From Bacteroides sp. OF04-15BH (lineage in GTDB: Bacteria > Bacteroidota > Bacteroidia > Bacteroidales > Bacteroidaceae), in assembly GCF_003477995.1 (NCBI RefSeq), contig NZ_QUEM01000001.1, forward strand, positions 62,001 to 126,000: 64,000 nt of DNA, written 5' to 3'. A program made the translations under genes and the position numbers. The notes beneath the pieces are model-generated. The model saw only the letters and a program-made list of their open reading frames with translations. It was not told the origin of the DNA and ran no database searches. Shown here one piece after another: positions 53,006 through 61,851 of the stretch. The first letter of the stretch is position 1, and every line of letters begins with the position of its first letter.

Positions 53006-55042
53006 TTACCAAAGTTTCAGACGCTCATTTTCGGGCAGGAACAAGGAATCCTTGTCGGTGATGCCGAAAGCCTTATACCAGGCATCGATATGAGGCAGGG
53101 CACCGTTGACGCGCCATTTGTCCAGTGAGTGCGGATCACTTTTGGTCAATTTGCGGATTTGTTCCTCGCGAACGTTGGTTGCCCACAAGTTGGCGTAAGC
53201 CAGGAAGAAACGCTGTTCCGGAGTGAAGTTATCCTTTACCGGCAACGGGTTTTCGCGTGTGGCATTATGGAAAGCCAGCAAAGCCACTTTAAGACCGCCG
53301 TGGTCGGCCAGATTCTCTCCCAGAGTCAGTTCGCCGTTAGCTTTCAGTCCCGGAAGCACTTCAATCTGGTTGAAATAGTTTTTCATGACCTCGGCACGCT
53401 GAACGAAACGCTCAGCATCGCCCGGAGCCCACCAGTCAGTCAGATTTCCGTGTTTGTCGAATTGTCTTCCCTTGTCGTCGAATCCGTGAGTCATTTCATG
53501 TCCGATAACCACGCCGATAGCTCCATAATTAAAGGCATCGTCGTTGTTCATATCGAAGAACGGGTATTGCAGGATACCGGCCGGGAAACAGATTTCGTTT
53601 GTCGTAGGGTTGTAGTAAGCATTTACGGTCTGCGGAGTCATGTGCCACTCATCAGGATCAACCGGTTTGTTCAGTTTCTCCTTAATCATGTTCTGCACAT
53701 CAAATTCAGAGCAGTTCACAATGTTTTCCAACAACGCGTCGCCGATTTTCAGGGCAGAGTAGTCGCGCCATTTGTCCGGATATCCCACCTTGACATGGAA
53801 CGCATTCAGTTTGTCCAGGGCTGCGGTCTTGGTGCTTTCGCTCATCCAGTCCTGTTCTTTGATGCGTTCGGCCAATGCCGTTTGCAGGTTCTTGATGAGT
53901 TTGACCATACGTTCCTTGGCAGCCTGAGGGAAGTAACGCTCCACATACAGGCGTCCCATAGCCTCGCCCAGATTGCTTTCTACCACACCCAGGGCACGTT
54001 TCCAGCGTGGACGGTCCTGTTCGCTGCCCGACAGTACTTTGCCGTAGAAAGAGAAATAGATGGCGCGCATCGAATCATCCAGATATGAAGCCGAAGAGTC
54101 GATCAGTTTCCACAGCATAAAGGACTGGAGGCTGTTCAGACTCTCCTCTTTCAGCACGGCTTCCACTTCATGGATGGCTTCCGGTTGTGCAACATTGATG
54201 TCGGTAATACCGTCCATACCGATGATGTGGAAATAGTTGCTCCAATCGATGCCCGGATAATCCTTTTTCAGGTTGTCGAACGACATTTTATGATAGTTTG
54301 CTTCCGGATCTCTCTGTTGGGTAGCGTTATAGGATGCCTTGGCCAGACGGGTTTCTATGTGCATGATGTCGGCAACCATCTGATCAGCCTCTTTTTCGTA
54401 GCCGCAATAGGCCAACATCTCTTTCATATATTTCTGGTAGGCCTCCCGGATATTTTTTGTCACCTCGTCCTCGTCCAGATAATATTCGCGTTCTCCCAGA
54501 CAAGTGCCGCCCTGATAAAGCTGTACCAGATTCATGCTGCTGTTCTTGATGTCAGCACCGATAAAGAAATAGAAGAAGGCCGGCATACCCAGACGCTGCA
54601 TGCGTGCCACCTGATTCATCAGCTCTTCCTTGTTCTGGCATTTTGTGATGCCTTCCATATAAGGACGTATAGGCTGCCATCCGGCCTTGTTGCGTGCGGT
54701 GCTGTCCATGGCGCTCAGATAGAGACGGGCAATCTTATCCTCCAGACTTCCCGCTGCGGCCTTGCTTTTGATCAGTTCCTCAATCAGCTGCTGCTGGCGC
54801 TTGTTGTTGTTTTCCATCAGCAGGTCGAACGTACCGAACTGTGCATATTCCGCTGTGAGCGGGTGCGCCTTGAGCCATCCGCCGCAGGCATACTGATAGA
54901 AGTCTGTTCCCGGCTTCACGTTCAGGTTCATGTTTTCAACAGAAATGCCCGACAGGTTTTTGCTCTCCGTCTGTGCATTCAGTGCGGTTACTGCTCCGGT
55001 GCTGAGAATCAGCGAGAGCAGTTTCATTTTCCAATTCATCAT
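53006..55042 (-). CDS. M13-family zinc endopeptidase (PepO-like)
   Basis: A 678-residue secreted metallopeptidase of the neprilysin family, cutting short peptides in the periplasm or at the surface. The signal peptide ends at about ALNAQ. The zinc site HEMTH is at 515-519 (VIGHEMTHGFDDKGRQF). The third ligand is in ENLADHGGLKVAL, and NAYYNPTTNEICFPAGILQ is the typical stretch before the zinc motif. Two Mets head the frame (55042 and 55039). It starts 11 bases after the ABC-F stop, so the two form a reverse operon. Confidence 0.95.
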   Translation of the reverse strand: MMNWKMKLLSLILSTGAVTALNAQTESKNLSGISVENMNLNVKPGTDFYQYACGGWLKAHPLTAEYAQFGTFDLLMENNNKRQQQLIEELIKSKAAAGSLEDKIARLYLSAMDSTARNKAGWQPIRPYMEGITKCQNKEELMNQVARMQRLGMPAFFYFFIGADIKNSSMNLVQLYQGGTCLGEREYYLDEDEVTKNIREAYQKYMKEMLAYCGYEKEADQMVADIMHIETRLAKASYNATQQRDPEANYHKMSFDNLKKDYPGIDWSNYFHIIGMDGITDINVAQPEAIHEVEAVLKEESLNSLQSFMLWKLIDSSASYLDDSMRAIYFSFYGKVLSGSEQDRPRWKRALGVVESNLGEAMGRLYVERYFPQAAKERMVKLIKNLQTALAERIKEQDWMSESTKTAALDKLNAFHVKVGYPDKWRDYSALKIGDALLENIVNCSEFDVQNMIKEKLNKPVDPDEWHMTPQTVNAYYNPTTNEICFPAGILQYPFFDMNNDDAFNYGAIGVVIGHEMTHGFDDKGRQFDKHGNLTDWWAPGDAERFVQRAEVMKNYFNQIEVLPGLKANGELTLGENLADHGGLKVALLAFHNATRENPLPVKDNFTPEQRFFLAYANLWATNVREEQIRKLTKSDPHSLDKWRVNGALPHIDAWYKAFGITDKDSLFLPENERLKLW

Positions 55043-55053
55043 ATTCCGACTAT

Positions 55054-56997
55054 TTAGTTGTTTGATTTAGCTTCTTCCAGTTCCAGAGATACCGTTTCCC
55101 AGCGTTCAACGGTTTCATCCAGCTGTTTCTTGAGCGCGCCATGCTTTTCATACAGTTGCATGTCGGCCGCCCCTTCGGGAGTTGCCATTTGTGCCTCGAG
55201 TTCTGCGATTTGTGCTTCCAGGTTCTCGATTTCCGATTCACAGGCGCTGACCGCTTTCTCCAGTTTGCGCACTTTCTTTTGCAGTTCCTTTTGCTGTTCG
55301 TAGGACAGACGGTTGCTGCTGGCTTCCTTTTCTGTCGGCGCGCTGGTCTTGGCTGCCGGACTGCTGCTTAGTTGCAGTTCGTTGAGCGACTCGATATTCT
55401 TTTTCTTCAGGAAGTCGTAGATGCCGCCGAGGTGTTCTTTCACCAGACCGCCGCCGAACTCATAAACCTTTTCCACCAGTCCGTCAAGGAATTCGCGGTC
55501 GTGGCTCACTACGATCACCGTACCGTCGAAATCGCGGATAGCCTCCTTGAGCACGTCTTTCGAACGCATGTCCAAATGGTTGGTCGGCTCGTCGAGAATC
55601 AGCAGGTTCACCGGCTCCAGCAACAGCTTGATCATGGCCAGACGGCTGCGCTCTCCACCGGAAAGCACCTTGACCTTCTTTTCCGATGCCTCGCCGCCAA
55701 ACATGAAAGAGCCGAGAATATCCTTGATGCGCAGACGGATGTCGCCTTTCGCAACCCGGTCTATCGTGTCGAAAACAGTCAGTTCGCCATCGAGCAGCTG
55801 TGCCTGGTTCTGCGCAAAGTAACCGATCTGTACCATGTGGCCCACCTTCAGAGTGCCGTCGAAAGGAATTTCGTTCATGATACATTTCACGAGCGTAGAC
55901 TTACCTTCACCGTTTTTACCCACGAAAGCCACCTTCTCGCCGCGCTTGATGGTGAGATTTACATCGTGGAACACTACATGGTCGCCATACGCTTTGCGCA
56001 CGTCCTCGCAGATAATCGGATAATCCCCACTGCGCATGGCCGGCGGGAACTTGAGATGCAGCGAAGAGTTGTCCACCTCGTCCACCTCAATCGGGATGAT
56101 CTTTTCCAGCTGCTTGATGCGGCTCTGCACCTGCACGGCCTTGGTGGCCTTGTAGCGGAAACGCTCGATGAAGTCCTTGATATCGGCAATTTCCTTCTGC
56201 TGGTTCTCATAGGCACGCAGCTGCTGTTCGCGGCGTTCGGCGCGCAGCTTCACATATTCGTCATATTTCACTTTGTAGTCGTAGATGCGTCCGCAGGAGA
56301 TTTCCAGAGTGCGGTTGGTCACATTGTTGATGAACGCCCGGTCGTGGCTCACCAGCATCACGGCATTGGCCCGGGTAGACAGGAAGTTTTCCAGCCACTG
56401 GATACTCTCGATGTCCAGATGGTTGGTCGGCTCGTCGAGCAATAGGATGTCCGGTTTGCGCAGCAACAGTTTGGCCAGCTCGATACGCATGCGCCATCCT
56501 CCGCTGAACTCCTTGGTGGGGCGGTCAAAATCCGAGCGCGCGAATCCCAATCCCATGAGCGTGCGTTCGATTTCGGCATGAAAGTTCATGCCTCCCATCA
56601 TCTGGAAGCGTTCGTTTTCGTGGGTGAACCGTTCCACGAGCTGCATGTAGCTTTCGCTCTCATAGTCGGTGCGCTCCGCCAGTTCGTTGTTCATCTTCTC
56701 CAGTCGGAGCTGCATTTCCGTGATATGGTCAAAGGCCTGCATGGCTTCCTCCATGACGGTATGCTCGTCCGACAGCACCATGACCTGAGGCAGATAACCG
56801 ATGGTGGTATCCTTCGGCACGGCCACGACACCGCCAGTGGGCTGTTGCAGTCCGGCGATGATTTTGAGCATGGTGGATTTTCCCGCACCGTTCTTTCCCA
56901 CGAGCGCGATGCGGTCCTTGTCATTTATCACATAAGATACGTTCTGGAATAAGGGCTTGGCTCCAAATTCCACTTCGAGGTTTTCTACTGAAATCAA
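55054..56997 (-). CDS. ABC-F family ATPase (ribosome-associated type)
   Basis: A 647-residue soluble protein with two ABC ATPase cassettes and no membrane domain, the ABC-F layout; such proteins act on the ribosome. First Walker A GKNGAGKST at about 34-42, with LLLDEPTNHLDIESIQWLE as Walker B. The second cassette has GKNGEGKST and LLILDEPTNHLDMRSKDVL. The linker between them is charged. A C-terminal coiled coil (QKELQKKVRKLEKAVSACES) makes it Uup-like. Antibiotic resistance is possible in this family, but nothing here indicates it. First gene of the operon with the M13 peptidase. Confidence 0.94.
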   Translation of the reverse strand: MISVENLEVEFGAKPLFQNVSYVINDKDRIALVGKNGAGKSTMLKIIAGLQQPTGGVVAVPKDTTIGYLPQVMVLSDEHTVMEEAMQAFDHITEMQLRLEKMNNELAERTDYESESYMQLVERFTHENERFQMMGGMNFHAEIERTLMGLGFARSDFDRPTKEFSGGWRMRIELAKLLLRKPDILLLDEPTNHLDIESIQWLENFLSTRANAVMLVSHDRAFINNVTNRTLEISCGRIYDYKVKYDEYVKLRAERREQQLRAYENQQKEIADIKDFIERFRYKATKAVQVQSRIKQLEKIIPIEVDEVDNSSLHLKFPPAMRSGDYPIICEDVRKAYGDHVVFHDVNLTIKRGEKVAFVGKNGEGKSTLVKCIMNEIPFDGTLKVGHMVQIGYFAQNQAQLLDGELTVFDTIDRVAKGDIRLRIKDILGSFMFGGEASEKKVKVLSGGERSRLAMIKLLLEPVNLLILDEPTNHLDMRSKDVLKEAIRDFDGTVIVVSHDREFLDGLVEKVYEFGGGLVKEHLGGIYDFLKKKNIESLNELQLSSSPAAKTSAPTEKEASSNRLSYEQQKELQKKVRKLEKAVSACESEIENLEAQIAELEAQMATPEGAADMQLYEKHGALKKQLDETVERWETVSLELEEAKSNN

Positions 56998-57026
56998 AGT
57001 ATTTTGTCTTTTTAAAATTCAAGCTG

Positions 57027-57034
57027 CAAAAATA
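57027..57034 (-). promoter_or_regulatory. -7 box of the ABC-F operon
   Basis: Minus-strand TATTTTTG, 29 bases before the start codon. Confidence 0.6.
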
Positions 57035-57199
57035 CGGATTTTTCAGCAGAATCGGGGCGCGAGGTTCAAAAAACTTGTTGAGGCTCTTCCGGGGGTGGAA
57101 AAACCGAGGTAAGGAGCGTGAAAACAGCGCGTAAAGTGTTAAAAATGAATTGTCAGAGAATTGTCATTTCTTTTACATCATATTGTTATAGTCTTCATT

Positions 57200-57207
57200 T
57201 ACTTTTG
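57200..57207 (+). promoter_or_regulatory. -7 box of the LpxH-like gene
   Basis: TACTTTTG, 22 bases before the ATG at 57230. It shows that the in-frame start at 57161 cannot be used from this promoter. Confidence 0.6.
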
Positions 57208-57229
57208 CCTTGACCAAAAAGAAAAAACC

Positions 57230-58036
57230 ATGCAACTGAGAAAACATTATCGTACCATTGTGCTTTCAGACATCCATCTGGGCACATCGCATTCCAAAGT
57301 GGATGAAGTGAACCAATTTCTGAAAAGTGTGAACTGCGACCGTCTGATTCTGAACGGAGACATTATCGACGGATGGCATATCCGCAAGAACGGCAGCCGC
57401 AAATGGCAACCGGCACACACCTTGTTCTTCAAGATTCTGATGAAGCTGATGGAGAAATGCAACACCGAGATTATTTATGTGGCTGGAAACCATGATGACT
57501 TCCTCGACGCTCTGGTGCCGCTTCAGCTCGGAAACATCACGGTGGTCAAGGATTTTGTGCACGAATCACAGGGAAAACGATATTTTGTGACGCATGGCGA
57601 TGTGTTCGACCGCGTGACGAGTCAGATGAAGTGGCTGGCCAATCTGGGCGATACCGGCTACACCTTCCTGCTGTGGTTCAACGGATGGTATAACCGTTAC
57701 CGCCGCGCGATGGGAAAACCCTATTATTCCCTGTCGCAACGCATCAAGCAAAAGGTGAAAACGGCCGTGTCCTATATTTCAGACTTCGAGCAGACGCTGG
57801 CCGAGTTTGCCCAAAGCAAAAAGTGCGACGGGGTGATCTGCGGTCATATTCATCATCCCGAAAATACTTATTACGGAAAGATTCACTATCTGAATTCGGG
57901 TGATTGGGTGGAAACCATGTCGGCTCTGGCAGAAGATGAAGACGGCAACTGGAGCATCCTGTATTATGGAGAAGCTTTTCAGAATCCGGAGAGTGAGGAT
58001 ATTCAGGAAGTAACGAAAATAAATGCAGCGGTATGA
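57230..58036 (+). CDS. Metallophosphoesterase, UDP-2,3-diacylglucosamine diphosphatase-like
   Basis: A 268-residue calcineurin-type phosphoesterase (LpxH-related). Metal motifs appear in order: SDIHLG, GDIIDGWH, GNHDD, VTHGDVFD and GHIHHPE. In lipid A synthesis LpxH-type enzymes cleave UDP-diacylglucosamine to lipid X. Here the substrate could also be another nucleotide-linked lipid. The start at 57230 follows the promoter; the longer frame begins upstream of it. The stop overlaps the next gene's ATG (ATGA), so it is coupled to a glycosyltransferase, which supports a glycolipid role. Confidence 0.88.
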   Translation: MQLRKHYRTIVLSDIHLGTSHSKVDEVNQFLKSVNCDRLILNGDIIDGWHIRKNGSRKWQPAHTLFFKILMKLMEKCNTEIIYVAGNHDDFLDALVPLQLGNITVVKDFVHESQGKRYFVTHGDVFDRVTSQMKWLANLGDTGYTFLLWFNGWYNRYRRAMGKPYYSLSQRIKQKVKTAVSYISDFEQTLAEFAQSKKCDGVICGHIHHPENTYYGKIHYLNSGDWVETMSALAEDEDGNWSILYYGEAFQNPESEDIQEVTKINAAV

Positions 58037-59148
58037 GATTTCTTTTTGTTGTGCAGGGTGAGGGCCGGGGGCACCTGACCCAGGCTCTGGCTATGGAGCG
58101 CTTGCTCACGCAGGCCGGTCACGAGGTGGTAGAGATGCTGGTAGGAAAGAGCAACAGCCGGCAGCTGCCCGGCTTCTTCAACCGCAATGTGCGTGCAGCG
58201 GTGAGCCGTTTCGACAGTCCCAACTTTCTGCCTTCGGCAACAACCGGCAGAGCCAACCTGACGAAAAGCATTACGTATAATATGACTTGTCTGACTGCCT
58301 ACTGGCACAGCATCCGTTTTATCCGTGAGAAAATTGAGCACAGTGGGGCGGATGCCGTCATCAACTTTTACGAACTGCTTGTGGGCATGACCTATGCGCT
58401 GCATCGCATCCGCATTCCGCAGATCTGCATCGGGCATCAGTATCTTTTTCTGCATCACGATTTCAAGACCCCGTTTCAGCAGCATGTGGACATGCAGCTA
58501 TTGCGCCTTTTCACCCGAATGACAGCCTGGGGAGCCGCGCGCAAGCTGGCCTTGTCCTTCCATACTCTGCCTGCCGACCGGGAGGAAAAGATTGTGGTAG
58601 TGCCGCCGCTGTTGCGCCGCGAGGTACTCTCCCAAAAGGCGGTGCCTGGTGATTATGTGCATGGCTATATGCTCAATCCGGGCTTTGTGGAACAGGTAAA
58701 GGCCTGGCACGCCCGTCATCCCGAAGTGTCGCTGCGTTTTTTCTGGGACAAGAGTAATGCGCCGGTTGTAAAGAGAGTGGATGACACTCTCACTCTGTAC
58801 CAGATAGACGATGTGGAGTTTCTGAAGCAGATGCGCGGCTGCGGGGCTTATGCCACGACGGCCGGTTTTGAATCCATCTGTGAGGCGATGTATTGGGGCA
58901 AACCCATCCTGATGGTGCCGGCACACATTGAGCAGGAGTGCAATGCCTGGGATGCGGCGCGTAACGGGGCCGGCATTATCTCCGATGACTTTAATCTGGA
59001 CCGTTTGCTGGACTTTGCCCGTGACTATCGTCCCGACAAGGCTTTTCAGGCATGGGTGCAGTCGGCCGGCGAAATCATACTGTCCGAAATCGAGGCGGTT
59101 GTTCACGAGTCCATGCCCGATGAGGCTTTGGTGTCTGCTGCCTGTTGA
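58033..59148 (+). CDS. MurG-like glycosyltransferase family protein
   Basis: A 371-residue GT-B-type protein. The start MRFLFVVQGEGRGHLTQALA is the GxGHxxxA loop of MurG-like and GT28-type enzymes. The C-terminal half has TTAGFESICEAMYWGKPILM, the nucleotide-sugar-binding motif that ends with an acidic residue and a Gly-Lys-Pro. The ATG overlaps the phosphoesterase stop. The pair probably makes or modifies a glycolipid, with UDP-sugar as donor; acceptor and sugar are unknown. Confidence 0.87.
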   Translation: MRFLFVVQGEGRGHLTQALAMERLLTQAGHEVVEMLVGKSNSRQLPGFFNRNVRAAVSRFDSPNFLPSATTGRANLTKSITYNMTCLTAYWHSIRFIREKIEHSGADAVINFYELLVGMTYALHRIRIPQICIGHQYLFLHHDFKTPFQQHVDMQLLRLFTRMTAWGAARKLALSFHTLPADREEKIVVVPPLLRREVLSQKAVPGDYVHGYMLNPGFVEQVKAWHARHPEVSLRFFWDKSNAPVVKRVDDTLTLYQIDDVEFLKQMRGCGAYATTAGFESICEAMYWGKPILMVPAHIEQECNAWDAARNGAGIISDDFNLDRLLDFARDYRPDKAFQAWVQSAGEIILSEIEAVVHESMPDEALVSAAC

Positions 59149-59209
59149 GGTGGCTGACAGAGATAGAAAGCATGAGATTTTTTTCTTGGTTGTCCATTCT
59201 AATAGGAAC

Positions 59210-59252
59210 AGGAGTTGTGCGGAGTTTCCGTCACGGCTCCTTTCGTTTTTTT
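59210..59252 (+). terminator. Terminator after the glycosyltransferase gene
   Basis: Imperfect stem AGGAG-TTGTG-CGGA with TCCG-CACGG-CTCCT (59210-59241, one bulge, G-U wobbles), then a T-rich tail. Confidence 0.7.
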
Positions 59253-59292
59253 CTGTCCGTGTAAAGAAAAAATCACCCACCTTTATCGATAC

Positions 59293-59380
59293 GAAAAAAC
59301 ATTGGGATGACTTTCTGGTTTTATCGTGATGTTTTTCCGGATTTATTAGGATGATTTCTAAAAAAGAACGGGGTCAATGG
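59293..59380 (-). repeat. Tandem 22-base intergenic units (family A, locus 2)
   Basis: Read on the minus strand, units occupy 59293-59314, 59315-59336 and 59337-59358, with a degenerate fourth at 59359-59380. Shared core: TCATCcCaAT and ACATCACGAT in the first half, A- or T-rich with CC in the second. The unit at 59293 matches the third unit at 45439-45460 at 19 of 22 positions. Confidence 0.65.
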
Positions 59381-59514
59381 GAATATAAAACAACCAGATT
59401 GAAAATCAATATTTTAAGAAAATGCAGTGGAGATGGAGAGAAGATATTCTTCTGTCCGTTTTTTTTGACTGTTTTTGCTCTGAGAGGAAAAACACTTCAG
59501 GGGTAGAAACAGAA

Positions 59515-59548
59515 CAGGAGCTGTGACCGCATCCGGTCGCAGCTCCTG
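59515..59548 (-). terminator. Hairpin after the alcohol dehydrogenase gene, probable terminator
   Basis: Stem CAGGAGCTGTGACC (59515-59528) with GGTCGCAGCTCCTG (59535-59548), one T-G apposition. The T tail is weak on the minus strand. Confidence 0.6.
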
Positions 59549-59572
59549 TAGCTTTTATGGGTTCGCCTGAGT

Positions 59573-60754
59573 TTATCGGTAAGACTCTTTGTAGATGGCG
59601 ATGATTTCTTCGTCGCTCAGCGGACGCGGGTCGAACTGGAAGAGTCCGCCCATGGTGTCGCGGGCATTGGCGGCAAAGCGTTCGAAATCCTCTTCCTGGA
59701 TGCCCCATTCGCTCAGTGCCAACTGATCCACACCACATTCTTTCTGCATGCGCTCCAGAGCCTCGATGAAGTCGCTCGGACGGTTGCTCTTGCTTTGTGT
59801 CATCACTTCGGCCATCTTCATGTATCTCTTGGTGCAGTCGTTGCGGAATGTATTGAAATAAGCCTGACTGATGGCAATCAGTCCTGCGCCGTGCGGCAGT
59901 GCCGGATAGTAGGCGCTCATGGCATGTTCCAGTGAATGTTCCGAAGTGCAGCTTGAAGTAGACTCCACCATTCCGGCCAAAGTACTGGCCCAGGCTACGC
60001 GGGCTCGGGCAACGAGGTCGTTTCCGTCGCATACGGCTTTGGGCAGATATTTATACAACAGACGGATGGCTTCCAGAGCATACAGGTCGCTGATGCCGTT
60101 GCTGCATCCGGCAATATAGCCTTCGGCAGCATGGAAGAAGGCGTCGAATCCCTGATAAGCCGTGAGTTTCGGCGGGATGGATACCATCAGTTTCGGGTCG
60201 ATGATGGAGAGCACCGGGAAGGTGTAGCGGTTGCCATAACCGATTTTCTCCTGTTTCTCCTCGTCGGTGATGACGGTCCACGGGTCAGCCTCCGTGCCTG
60301 TTCCGGCCGTTGTCGGGATGGCCACCACGGGCAGGGCACCCTGAATGTCGCGTCCCTTGCCGCTTCCTCCGGAGATATAGTCCCAGTAATCCCCCTTGTT
60401 GCAGGCCATCACGGCGATGGATTTGGCAGAGTCGATGCTGCTTCCGCCGCCCAGACCGATCACGAAGTCGCAGCCCATTTCCTTGCAGATAGAGGCAGCC
60501 TCCATGACATGCGCCTTGGTAGGGTTGGGTTGTATTTTGTCATAAACGATAGCCGATACATTGTTTTCTGTGAGCAGACGGAGCACCAGGTCCAGATAAC
60601 CGTACTTTTTCATGGAACTGCCCGATGAAATAACCACCATTGCCTTTTTACCGGGAAGTTCTTCCGTAGCTAATTTCTTGATCTCGCCACATCCGAACAC
60701 GATCTTCGTGGGGATGTGAAAACTGAATGAAGGATTGTTATTCATCATAATCAT
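59573..60754 (-). CDS. Iron-containing alcohol dehydrogenase (BdhA-like)
   Basis: A 393-residue Fe-dependent alcohol dehydrogenase (group III), probably reducing an aldehyde or ketone with NAD(P)H as a redox sink. The Rossmann phrase is FVIGLGGGSSIDSAKSIAVM and the second motif GALPVVAIPTTAGTGTEADP. The metal-binding histidines are in EHSLEHAMSAYYPALPHGAG. The N-terminal region has the FGCGEIKKL start of the family. Three Mets (60754, 60748, 60745) could start it. Substrate is not deducible; butanol dehydrogenase-like is the closest label. It stands alone. Confidence 0.93.
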   Translation of the reverse strand: MIMMNNNPSFSFHIPTKIVFGCGEIKKLATEELPGKKAMVVISSGSSMKKYGYLDLVLRLLTENNVSAIVYDKIQPNPTKAHVMEAASICKEMGCDFVIGLGGGSSIDSAKSIAVMACNKGDYWDYISGGSGKGRDIQGALPVVAIPTTAGTGTEADPWTVITDEEKQEKIGYGNRYTFPVLSIIDPKLMVSIPPKLTAYQGFDAFFHAAEGYIAGCSNGISDLYALEAIRLLYKYLPKAVCDGNDLVARARVAWASTLAGMVESTSSCTSEHSLEHAMSAYYPALPHGAGLIAISQAYFNTFRNDCTKRYMKMAEVMTQSKSNRPSDFIEALERMQKECGVDQLALSEWGIQEEDFERFAANARDTMGGLFQFDPRPLSDEEIIAIYKESYR

Positions 60755-60773
60755 TACAATTTAAGCGTATACC

Positions 60774-60781
60774 CAAAAATA
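60774..60781 (-). promoter_or_regulatory. -7 box of the alcohol dehydrogenase gene
   Basis: Minus-strand TATTTTTG, 19 bases before the first Met. Confidence 0.6.
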
Positions 60782-60875
60782 GGAAAAACTAAATGAAAAA
60801 CGAAACTTTGCAGCCGTTTTCTTACGTTTTTAAATTCATTTTATAATTAAAGCCTTATCCTTATGCGGTGTAGTC

Positions 60876-60906
60876 TTTGTTTGCTTTCTATTTTGCGCTA
60901 AATTTG
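60876..60906 (+). promoter_or_regulatory. Promoter of the metA operon
   Basis: -33 TTTG (60876-60879), 19 bases, then -7 TAAATTTG (60899-60906). Both boxes and spacing match the consensus. Confidence 0.75.
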
Positions 60907-60933
60907 CAGACAGAATACTCAAAAAATACGACT

Positions 60934-61851
60934 ATGTCTTTGATTTTACCGGAACATTTTCCCGCAATAGATATTCTACGGAAAGAACATATTGACGTGA
61001 CGGAGAACACACGTTCTGTGGCTCTGAAAGTGCGTCCTCTGCGTGTGGCCATCCTGAACCTCATGCCTTTGAAGATAGACACCGAGGTGGATTTGCTGCG
61101 CATTCTGGCGCAGTCGCCCTATCATATTGAGGTCACTTGGATGTCTTTAGCCACGCACACGCCGAAGCATGCCTCTCCGGAGCACATGAAAGCCTTTTAC
61201 CAGCCTTTCCCGGAGCTGAAGGAACAGAAGTTTGACGGCTTTATCGTGACCGGAGCTCCGGTGGAGCATCTGGCTTTTGAGGAAGTGGGCTACTGGCCCG
61301 AGCTGTCCGACATCTTCCGTTGGGCGCGCACGAATGTCACTTCCACCCTGTATATCTGCTGGGCGGCGCAGGCCGGTCTGTATTTCCATTACGGCATTCC
61401 GAAACATCCGCTGCCACAGAAAATGTTCGGCATCTTCCCGCAACAGGTACTCGATGCGGCCCATCCGCTGATGCGGGGCATGGACGATGTGTTCTTCATG
61501 CCGCACAGCCGTCACACCGAGGTGCGCCGTGAGGACATTGACCGGGTGAGCGAACTGAAAATCATTGCCGAGTCGGAATATTCGGGCGTCGGTATGGTGG
61601 TGGCCCGTGAGGGACGCGAGGTATTTGTCACCGGCCATTCGGAATATTCGCCTTACACTCTCGACATCGAATACAAGCGCGATTTGGGTAAGGGTCTACC
61701 CATTCAGATGCCGATGAACTACTATCGCGACGACAATCCTGAGCTGGGCCCTGTGGTGCGCTGGCGTACTCACGGTGTGCAGTGGTACTTAAACTGGCTT
61801 CATTATCTGGTCTATCAGGCCACACCTTATAACTTAAACGATATAAAATAA
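60934..61851 (+). CDS. metA: Homoserine O-acyltransferase MetA, predicted acetyl-CoA type
   Basis: Acylates homoserine in methionine synthesis. The 305 residues from the ATG at 60934 carry the catalytic Cys142 (LYICWAAQAG), a His in HSRHTEVRRED, and Glu in HSEYSPYTLDIEY. Residue 111 in TGAPVEHLAF is Glu; in MetA enzymes Gly111 goes with succinyl-CoA and Glu111 with acetyl-CoA, so this should make O-acetylhomoserine despite the usual succinyltransferase name. An upstream in-frame start at 60877 lies inside the promoter and is rejected. The stop TAA overlaps the next ATG by one base. Confidence 0.95.
   Translation: MSLILPEHFPAIDILRKEHIDVTENTRSVALKVRPLRVAILNLMPLKIDTEVDLLRILAQSPYHIEVTWMSLATHTPKHASPEHMKAFYQPFPELKEQKFDGFIVTGAPVEHLAFEEVGYWPELSDIFRWARTNVTSTLYICWAAQAGLYFHYGIPKHPLPQKMFGIFPQQVLDAAHPLMRGMDDVFFMPHSRHTEVRREDIDRVSELKIIAESEYSGVGMVVAREGREVFVTGHSEYSPYTLDIEYKRDLGKGLPIQMPMNYYRDDNPELGPVVRWRTHGVQWYLNWLHYLVYQATPYNLNDIK

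Larger units (their letters stand above)
59149..59572. other. Gene-free convergent gap with terminators and a repeat array
   Basis: This 424-base gap between the glycosyltransferase and the alcohol dehydrogenase holds a terminator at 59210, four 22-base units at 59293-59380 and a hairpin at 59515. The remainder (59253-59292 and 59381-59514) is AT-rich with no open frame or RNA gene I can support. Confidence 0.6.

Noticed and set aside
55054..56997. Antibiotic-resistance ABC-F determinant
   Set aside because: The coiled-coil tail and double-cassette order resemble Uup-like housekeeping proteins; nothing in the context or sequence marks resistance.
57161..57229. Extra N-terminal 23 residues of the LpxH-like protein
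   Set aside because: They would begin before the -7 box at 57200, and the phosphoesterase motif begins soon after the Met at 57230.
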